The notes under the pieces: generated by a model
Seen by the model: only the letters and a program-made list of their open reading frames with translations
Told to the model about the DNA's origin: nothing
Database searches by the model: none
Shown: piece by piece, positions 4,988 to 9,680 of the stretch
Layout: every line of letters begins with the position of its first letter
Numbering within the stretch: position 1 is the stretch's first letter
Translations under genes and position numbers: made by a program
Assembly: GCA_023435945.1 (NCBI GenBank)
Contig: JAEZLB010000250.1
Span: 1-9,680 of the forward strand
Source of the DNA: Pseudomonadota bacterium
Lineage (GTDB): Bacteria; Pseudomonadota; Gammaproteobacteria; Burkholderiales; Burkholderiaceae_D
DNA: 9,680 nucleotides
Direction: 5' to 3'

Positions 4988-6943
4988 TTAAAAATCGCGG
5001 CGAACGGAGAATCTCAACTGGCGTCCCGCATCCGGGTAGAGGCTGGTGCGGCAGCCATAACCATAGGAAAAATAATCCTTATCGGCAAGATTGGAACCGG
5101 TCACGGCGAACTCCCATTTGCCAATCTGACGGGCATAACGTGCGTCGAGCACGAGATGCGACGGAATGACGAAATTACAGCTATTGTCGAAGTCGGAAGC
5201 ATAACGCTGCGAGTCCACCCAGATCACGCCGAAATCGGCATTATGCCCGGGTGCAGGCGTCCAGTTGAATCGCAAAGTTGCCTTATTTTCCGGCACCAAT
5301 GTCATCTCCTTGCCGGCATTAACGCCACCGGTGAATTCCGCCGATATATGCTGAAACATGAAAGTTGAGCTCAGTTGCGGGCTCAGTCGCAGAATTCCCT
5401 CAAGCTCAATGCCCCTGCGCTTGGTGGGGTCGAGATTGACGTTGGCAAAGAAAATCGGGTGATCAAAAATTTCGTTCTTCAGCTTGTGCTGAAATACCCT
5501 GACGGTGGCCTTGCGCCGCGCATCGCCGAACGTGCTTCCCACTTCCAGGTCATTCGATGTCTGGGGCTTCAGCGGCAAACCTGTCAGCGTCCACGCATTG
5601 TCATCGACATTAGCGACCCGGTAACTGCGTCCGGCTTTCGCAAACACTTCCCAGTTATCGGACAGGGATTGCGCAAACTGCAGCTCAGCGGCATTGACTG
5701 AAAAGTCCTGCTCATAATTGGAGCCCAGGGGATTGACCGTCACCTTCTCGAACCGCTCATGCCGCGCGCCGATTGCCACACGACTTGAGCCAAAGCGCGT
5801 TTCGTTGCGTGCATAGAGCGCTTCGGAATCCTGTTCCGCATCTTCCTGCGAGAACGAAGCATCGGTCTTGCGCCGGGCTTTCAGCAGATCGATCCCGACC
5901 ACCAGCTCATTGGACAAGCTGCCGGATGTGAAGTAATGACGCACGCGCGGTGAGAACTGCGTGCTTTTGCTCTGGTAATCACTGGGCGTCATCCCCATCG
6001 ACACGAAATGGGCACCGTAATCGCGCTCAGTGTGTGACAACTCGGCGGCCAGCTCCCACGATGCGAACCGTTTCTCGGCGTGGAGACTCAGGCGGTTCAG
6101 GTCCGAATAACCATAATCATCGGGTGTCGTTGACTGCTTTCTGTTCTGCAGATACTGCACATAGTCCAGGCTGCCCGGCAGACGGTTGTCGCGCTCAGCC
6201 ACATCCAGGCGTGCGCCAATACGGGTATCGCCTGAAAACCATTCCAAACCGCCGCTGAAATTTCTCAGACGGCTTTCATTATTGTCGCGATAGTTGTCAT
6301 CATTGATCGCTGCAAAACTACCATCGATGGCAATGCTCTCCCAAGCCTTGCTGACATAAGCATTGATGCCGCGATGACCGTGATTGCCGGCGCTGGCTAC
6401 CAGCGTTCCCTGGGTTTCATTGGGGGTTGCTCGCTTGGTAATGATATGAATAGCGCCACCGGTTGCACCTTCGCCATACAACACGCTACTCCCGCCGCGC
6501 AGGATTTCGATGCGCTCCACGGACTCGATGGGAATGGATGACAACACGCTGCGGGCCTGTGCCGGCTCGGACAAGCGCACACCATCCAGCAGCACCACAA
6601 GGTTCTGGTCACTGAAGTTACCGAAACCTCTTAAGTCCAGCGAAAAGTCGGTGGTGCCGTTCAAATCGGGGCGGCCGTAAACACCGCCTATCTTGCGTAT
6701 CGCTTCGTTGACGTCAGCCGCGCCGGCTGCACGAATCTGATCAGCACTGATGACGGTCGCGCCGATAGGCGCAAAATCATGTGTGCTGGGGAAACGCGAG
6801 GCGCTGACGACCACGGGCGCAAGCAGTTGCTGGGCCGGCAGTGGTACCGCCTGTGCGTGAATATTGAATGCGGCAGACATCATGGACGTAAGCGTGAGCA
6901 CACGAACCGTGATGCGCGGGGTATTGCTGAATTTCTTGGACAT
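4988..6943 (-). CDS. btuB: TonB-dependent cobalamin receptor BtuB-like
   Basis: This 651-residue outer-membrane receptor takes up corrinoids using TonB energy. A Sec signal peptide spans about residues 1-32 (basic MSKKFSNTPRITVR, hydrophobic LTLTSMMSAAF, then HAQA). A TonB-box-like segment APVVVSASR (42-50) follows, then the plug domain (about 50-175) with DVNEAIRKIGGVYGR, LDLRGFG, VVLLDGVRLSEP and IERIEILRGG-type sequence (here ESVERIEILRGGSSVLYGEGATGG), and then a beta-barrel to the C-terminal phenylalanine (VRRDF) typical of outer-membrane barrels. Length suits BtuB-type receptors (about 600-650). The gene is led by a cobalamin riboswitch and followed by btuC and btuD, which makes B12 the best ligand guess. 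The ATG at 6943 gives a well-formed signal peptide, but its Shine-Dalgarno sequence is poor. Confidence 0.92.
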   Translation of the reverse strand: MSKKFSNTPRITVRVLTLTSMMSAAFNIHAQAVPLPAQQLLAPVVVSASRFPSTHDFAPIGATVISADQIRAAGAADVNEAIRKIGGVYGRPDLNGTTDFSLDLRGFGNFSDQNLVVLLDGVRLSEPAQARSVLSSIPIESVERIEILRGGSSVLYGEGATGGAIHIITKRATPNETQGTLVASAGNHGHRGINAYVSKAWESIAIDGSFAAINDDNYRDNNESRLRNFSGGLEWFSGDTRIGARLDVAERDNRLPGSLDYVQYLQNRKQSTTPDDYGYSDLNRLSLHAEKRFASWELAAELSHTERDYGAHFVSMGMTPSDYQSKSTQFSPRVRHYFTSGSLSNELVVGIDLLKARRKTDASFSQEDAEQDSEALYARNETRFGSSRVAIGARHERFEKVTVNPLGSNYEQDFSVNAAELQFAQSLSDNWEVFAKAGRSYRVANVDDNAWTLTGLPLKPQTSNDLEVGSTFGDARRKATVRVFQHKLKNEIFDHPIFFANVNLDPTKRRGIELEGILRLSPQLSSTFMFQHISAEFTGGVNAGKEMTLVPENKATLRFNWTPAPGHNADFGVIWVDSQRYASDFDNSCNFVIPSHLVLDARYARQIGKWEFAVTGSNLADKDYFSYGYGCRTSLYPDAGRQLRFSVRRDF

Positions 6944-6964
6944 GGTGAACTACAGTAGATCGAT

Positions 6965-6992
6965 CTCTCGCCAGCTTCCCCGCAAGCGAGAC
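6965..6992 (-). promoter_or_regulatory. Candidate expression-platform hairpin before btuB
   Basis: TCTCGC (6966-6971) and GCGAGA (6986-6991) form a stem between the riboswitch aptamer and the btuB start. An alternative inner pairing GCTT/AAGC is also possible. There is no following T run, which argues for control of translation rather than transcription termination. The stem ends about 20 bases before the ATG and does not itself cover an obvious ribosome binding site, so its role is inferred from position only. Confidence 0.35.
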
Positions 6993-7039
6993 TCATCAGA
7001 AACGGTGCCACACGATATGCAACCACCTTTTCCACCTGC

Positions 7040-7238
7040 CTTGGCCGGTATCCGGGCTGACAAGCGTGCCTGCAAGTCCTTCCCATGCGAGCTCGCACAG
7101 TGGATGTGTATGCAGACTGTATGGGCATGCCATACGCTTGTTTACCGTTGCGGGGGCAGCACACGTTAGCGCGGACCGAAGGTCCGATACCTCGTGTTTC
7201 CCGTTTAACTGCATGCCTGAGCGGCATGCGGGCACCAA
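7040..7238 (-). ncRNA. Cobalamin (AdoCbl-class) riboswitch
   Basis: Read on the minus strand, the conserved elements occur in order: GGTGCCC at the 5' side (7236-7230), a 7-base hairpin GCATGCC/GGCATGC, the AACGGGAA block near 7204-7197, a variable stem with a CGGACC/GGTCCG hairpin (7186-7172), the hallmark GCTGCCCCCGCAACGGTAA (7160-7142), CCACTG, GGGAAGG, and finally the B12 box GTCAGCCCGGATACCGGCC (7061-7043). This is the classic B12-box aptamer. Binding of cobalamin would lower expression of the btuBCD genes that start about 100 bases downstream. Several minus- and plus-strand frames that run across it are chance ORFs. Confidence 0.95.
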
Positions 7239-7312
7239 AGCGCCGCTAGTGTAGTGTTTTTTGCCATGAAGTGCCATCGAAAAGGCCAGGACCAGGGCAG
7301 ATTGTTTGCAGA

Positions 7313-7342
7313 TTGAGCACCAGCGGCGCTCTACGCTACAAT
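7313..7342 (+). promoter_or_regulatory. Candidate sigma-70 promoter of the hydrolase gene
   Basis: TTGAGC (7313-7318) and TACAAT (7337-7342) are spaced by 18 bases. They match four and five of the six consensus bases. The predicted leader of about 60 bases contains a small TGCCG/CGGCA hairpin just after the start site. The position, between the divergent riboswitch operon and the ATG at 7408, fits a promoter. Confidence 0.42.
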
Positions 7343-7407
7343 GCCTGCCGTCCCGGCATGCGCCAGATCCTTGCGTGATGCCTTCCTATGTTTAATGGAT
7401 AGCTTTC

Positions 7408-8253
7408 ATGACGACTAACGCCCTTTCTGAATATTTCAACCAGCAATATGACGCCACCGCGACCATTCCCGATCACGCCAAGATTTTCGGGCGCTGGGTA
7501 CGCGATTCCGGCCAGGTACGCAGCGCCGGTGGCGGCATCATGGATATCGCCTATGGCGAATCGGAAGGCGAAAAGCTGGACCTGTTCCCGGCAGCAGAAA
7601 GCGGCGCACCACTGGTGGTCTTCATCCACGGTGGCTGGTGGCGTTCGCTGGACAAGAAACACTTCCATTTCATGGCTGCGGCTTATCGCGATGCCGGCAT
7701 CAGTTTCGCGCTGACCAATTACACGCTGGCCCCGGCCGCAACGCTGGAAGCAATCACGCGCCAGCAAGCCCGCGCGCTGGCCTGGCTGTACCGCAATGCC
7801 GACCAGTATGGCTACGACCGCAACCGCATCGTGGTGGCAGGTCATTCCGCCGGCGCCGAACTAGCCGCGGCCATCATGACGAACTGGGGCATGGATGCCG
7901 ATTTGCCACGCGACCTGGTCAAGGGCGCTGTGCTGCTGTCCGGTGTGTATGACCTGGAAACCATCCGACTGGCGGACTCGATTAACGTCGATGTGAAGCT
8001 GCAGCCGGAAGACGTGAAAAAACTGTCGCCGATCTACATGGAACGCCCCGCAGGCCGTTTCATCACGGCGGTCGGCTCGCAGGAATCGGTGGAATTCCGC
8101 CGCCAGGCGGCGATACTGATCGAACACTGGAAGGCCAGCCATGTCAGCAACCTGCTGCTGGCAGACCGCAACCACCTGACCATCTGCGACGCTTTCTGCA
8201 CGCCGGGCGATCCGCTGTTCGAAGCTACGCGGCAACTGGTCAGCGAGCTGTAA
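7408..8253 (+). CDS. Alpha/beta hydrolase, arylformamidase-like
   Basis: This 281-residue cytoplasmic alpha/beta hydrolase has no signal peptide. The oxyanion-hole motif HGGWW is at 74-78, the nucleophile elbow GHSAG at 145-149 (Ser147), and the probable catalytic histidine is H256 in DRNHLTI. The acid is probably E226 in the segment AVGSQESVEF. This arrangement (HGGxW, GHSAG, late acid in GSxES, terminal His) is seen in kynurenine formamidase-like and carboxylesterase-like hydrolases. It could hydrolyse N-formylkynurenine, but no kynurenine-pathway gene (kynA, kynU) is in the window, so a general esterase or amidase is equally possible. The ATG at 7408 gives a family-like N-terminus (SEYFNQQYDATATIPDH). 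A weak GGAT-type ribosome binding site precedes it. It is convergent with the next gene, 11 bases apart. Confidence 0.82.
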   Translation: MTTNALSEYFNQQYDATATIPDHAKIFGRWVRDSGQVRSAGGGIMDIAYGESEGEKLDLFPAAESGAPLVVFIHGGWWRSLDKKHFHFMAAAYRDAGISFALTNYTLAPAATLEAITRQQARALAWLYRNADQYGYDRNRIVVAGHSAGAELAAAIMTNWGMDADLPRDLVKGAVLLSGVYDLETIRLADSINVDVKLQPEDVKKLSPIYMERPAGRFITAVGSQESVEFRRQAAILIEHWKASHVSNLLLADRNHLTICDAFCTPGDPLFEATRQLVSEL

Positions 8254-8264
8254 TCACTGAGTTT

Positions 8265-8693
8265 TTACACTCTCTCCCACTCCGCTATTCCACCCGGCAC
8301 GACCTGGAATAGCGGGTGCGGTTCCGGCAGTTCGATCTGTTGTACACGCTCGTAGACTGCCGGTGAGCGTTGCCGGGTTTTATTCAGGTAGTGCGTCCAC
8401 TCGAATTCCATCTGCCCTGATGTAACCAGCATGCGGGTCTTTCCGCTGCGGTTGGCCACCTTGGATGCATCGAAGTTGTAACCGCGTTCCCGCGCCTCCT
8501 CCACGACTTCCGACAGGTAGTCGCCAATGGCCACCAGCGGTTGCTCCATTTGTGCAAAACGCAGCAGTTGCGGGTGATTGCGGTACCCCTTGGTCAGCCC
8601 CTGCAGGACCTTCTGCGCCAGCAGTGTTTCCCGCCATAGTGCCACCAGGCCTTGCGGGTCGAGATACTTGGGATGGAGGGACCAGATACGCAT
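8265..8693 (-). CDS. Pyrimidine-dimer glycosylase/endonuclease V-like
   Basis: This 142-residue protein begins MRIWSLHPKYLDPQGLVALWRE and continues with LLAQKVLQGLTKGYRNHPQLLRF, the pattern of the bacterial branch of the Pyr_excise family (T4 endonuclease V relatives). These act in base-excision repair of UV-induced cyclobutane dimers. R21-E22 align by eye with Arg22-Glu23 of the T4 enzyme, where Glu23 is essential for catalysis. The T4 enzyme uses the amino group of Thr2 as nucleophile; here residue 2 is Arg, as I recall for other bacterial members, so the chemistry or exact substrate may differ. Length is normal. The gene stands alone, converging on the hydrolase gene. An AGAAAG stretch lies 8-13 bases before the ATG as a weak ribosome binding site. 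Confidence 0.8.
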   Translation of the reverse strand: MRIWSLHPKYLDPQGLVALWRETLLAQKVLQGLTKGYRNHPQLLRFAQMEQPLVAIGDYLSEVVEEARERGYNFDASKVANRSGKTRMLVTSGQMEFEWTHYLNKTRQRSPAVYERVQQIELPEPHPLFQVVPGGIAEWERV

Positions 8694-8801
8694 AGCTATC
8701 GCTTTCTAATGGCTGATTTAAACAGCGATATTGTGCGTCAACTTCGGTCCGCCATCTCCCGCCCTTCCCTCTCTAAAGCGATCAAAGCGGGTCGAGAGCG
8801 G

Positions 8802-8831
8802 GTCACCCGCCGGGTGACAGGATTTATCCTG
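8802..8831 (-). terminator. Two adjacent hairpins at the 3' end of the DUF808 gene
   Basis: A perfect 7-base stem GTCACCC/GGGTGAC (8802-8808 and 8812-8818, loop of 3) directly abuts a second stem CAGGAT/ATCCTG (8818-8823 and 8826-8831, loop of 2) that contains the DUF808 stop codon. Neither is followed by a T run on the minus strand, so they may stabilise or protect the 3' end rather than act as an intrinsic terminator. Confidence 0.4.
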
Positions 8832-9680
8832 CCTGTTTATCTCCTTTGCCAAACAGCCGGCCAAACAGGAGTACTGCGCCCAGTACGATTGCCCCCGCCA
8901 CGACGCCGACCAGTGCGCTGACCACCGAGGTCATCAATCCCCGCATCCACCCGCCTTCCCCTATCAGGTCATGAATGCCATGTTCGAGCATGGGAAGGCC
9001 GTGCACCAGGATGCCACCGCCCACCATGAACATGGCGACCGTACCGAGCACGGACAGGGTTTTCATCAAGTAGGGCGCGGCGCGCAGGATCGCTCGTCCC
9101 ACTCCTTGCTGAAACGGGCTGTTTTGCCGGCACAGGTAAAGCCCTGCGTCATCCAGCTTGACGATGCCGGCCACCAGCCCGTACACCCCTATCGTCATGA
9201 TGACGGCAATACCCGCCAATACCGTTAACTGCTGCATGAAGGGAGCGCCGGCAACGGAGCCCAGCGTAATCGCGATGATTTCCGCAGATAGAATGAAGTC
9301 GGTGCGGACCGCGCCCCCGATTTTCTCTTTTTCGAAAGCCACCATGTCCACCGAAGGATCATTCAATACACGCAACTGCTCGGCATGGTGTGCGCTGTCC
9401 TCTTCCGGCTTATGAAGAAATTTGTGCGCCAGCTTCTCAAATCCTTCATAACAAAGGAAGGCGCCGCCAACCATCAGCAGCGGTGTAACCGCCCAGGGCG
9501 CCCAGGTGCCGATGATCAGCGCCGCCGGTACCAGGATCAGCTTGTTGCGCATCGACCCCTTCGCGACCGCCCATACCACCGGCAGTTCACGATTGGCCGA
9601 CATGCCTGTCACTTGCTGGGCATTGAGTGCCAGATCGTCACCCAGCACACCCGCCGTCTTTTTCACCGCCACTTTGGTCA
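8824..9680 (-). CDS. yedI: DUF808/YedI-family membrane protein, 5' end cut
   Basis: The frame ends at TAA 8826-8824 and is still open at the right edge (NTG ACC AAA before the GTG at 9672), so the true start lies outside the window. The visible protein strongly recalls E. coli YedI: VKKTAGVLGDDLALNAQQVTG, ANRELPVVWAVAKGS (26-40), the membrane region at about 44-78, EKEKIGGAVRTDFILSAEI (114-132), and membrane segments at about 127-172, 206-226 and 249-272. It is a polytopic inner-membrane protein of unknown transport or structural role. Length visible is 285 codons; family members are about 300, so only a short N-terminal piece is missing. The neighbouring repair gene is on the same strand, about 130 bases downstream, and is probably transcribed independently. 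Confidence 0.88.
   Translation of the reverse strand, partial: TKVAVKKTAGVLGDDLALNAQQVTGMSANRELPVVWAVAKGSMRNKLILVPAALIIGTWAPWAVTPLLMVGGAFLCYEGFEKLAHKFLHKPEEDSAHHAEQLRVLNDPSVDMVAFEKEKIGGAVRTDFILSAEIIAITLGSVAGAPFMQQLTVLAGIAVIMTIGVYGLVAGIVKLDDAGLYLCRQNSPFQQGVGRAILRAAPYLMKTLSVLGTVAMFMVGGGILVHGLPMLEHGIHDLIGEGGWMRGLMTSVVSALVGVVAGAIVLGAVLLFGRLFGKGDKQAG

Noticed and set aside
6880..7277. Several frames over the btuB leader on both strands
   Set aside because: They lie across the cobalamin riboswitch, whose conserved RNA elements explain the sequence fully.
7237..7320. Possible promoter of the riboswitch transcript around a TACACT box
   Set aside because: No acceptable -35 hexamer lies at 16-18 bases, so I could not support a specific promoter although one must exist nearby.
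7336..7845. 169-residue minus-strand frame opposite the alpha/beta hydrolase
   Set aside because: It is a mirror of the hydrolase codons; the plus frame has intact catalytic motifs and this one has no recognisable domain.

Overview
This window looks like an ordinary chromosomal stretch of a Gram-negative proteobacterium, probably a betaproteobacterium. The evidence is a TonB-dependent outer-membrane receptor, a proteobacterial flagellar (sigma-28) promoter, moderately high G+C codon use, and gene families (Anbu peptidase, YjfB-like motility protein, DUF808) common in that group. The exact genus cannot be read from the sequence. No transposase, integrase, phage gene or CRISPR array is visible.

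Left part (1-2082): the window opens inside the 3' two thirds of an Anbu proteasome-type peptidase gene (+). An AT-rich, gene-poor stretch follows. It holds a bidirectional hairpin terminator, a possible 44-residue membrane peptide on the minus strand (728-862), a possible orphan 82-residue membrane protein (+), and a small YjfB-family putative motility gene (+) with a well-matched sigma-28 promoter just upstream. About 430 bases with no credible gene come next.

Middle part (2083-7240, minus strand): reading leftwards from 7240, a clear cobalamin riboswitch precedes btuB (TonB-dependent receptor), btuC (inner-membrane permease) and btuD (ATPase). The three genes are packed with an 8-base gap and a 4-base ATGA overlap. 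A zinc-ribbon metallopeptidase follows 96 bases later on the same strand. Together btuBCD form a B12-repressed cobalamin/corrinoid uptake operon, but no gene for the periplasmic binding protein BtuF lies in the window.

Right part (7241-9680): an alpha/beta hydrolase resembling arylformamidases (+) diverges from the riboswitch operon. It converges, with 11 bases between, on a pyrimidine-dimer glycosylase-like gene (-). A DUF808/YedI-type membrane protein (-) runs off the right edge.

The observations best worth a second look are the sigma-28 promoter directly in front of the YjfB-family gene, the btuF-less riboswitch operon with its adjacent metallopeptidase, the unlisted 44-residue membrane ORF ending towards a bidirectional terminator, and a 17-base match to a tRNA-Asn anticodon arm beside that terminator. 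I found no convincing wholly new multi-gene system.
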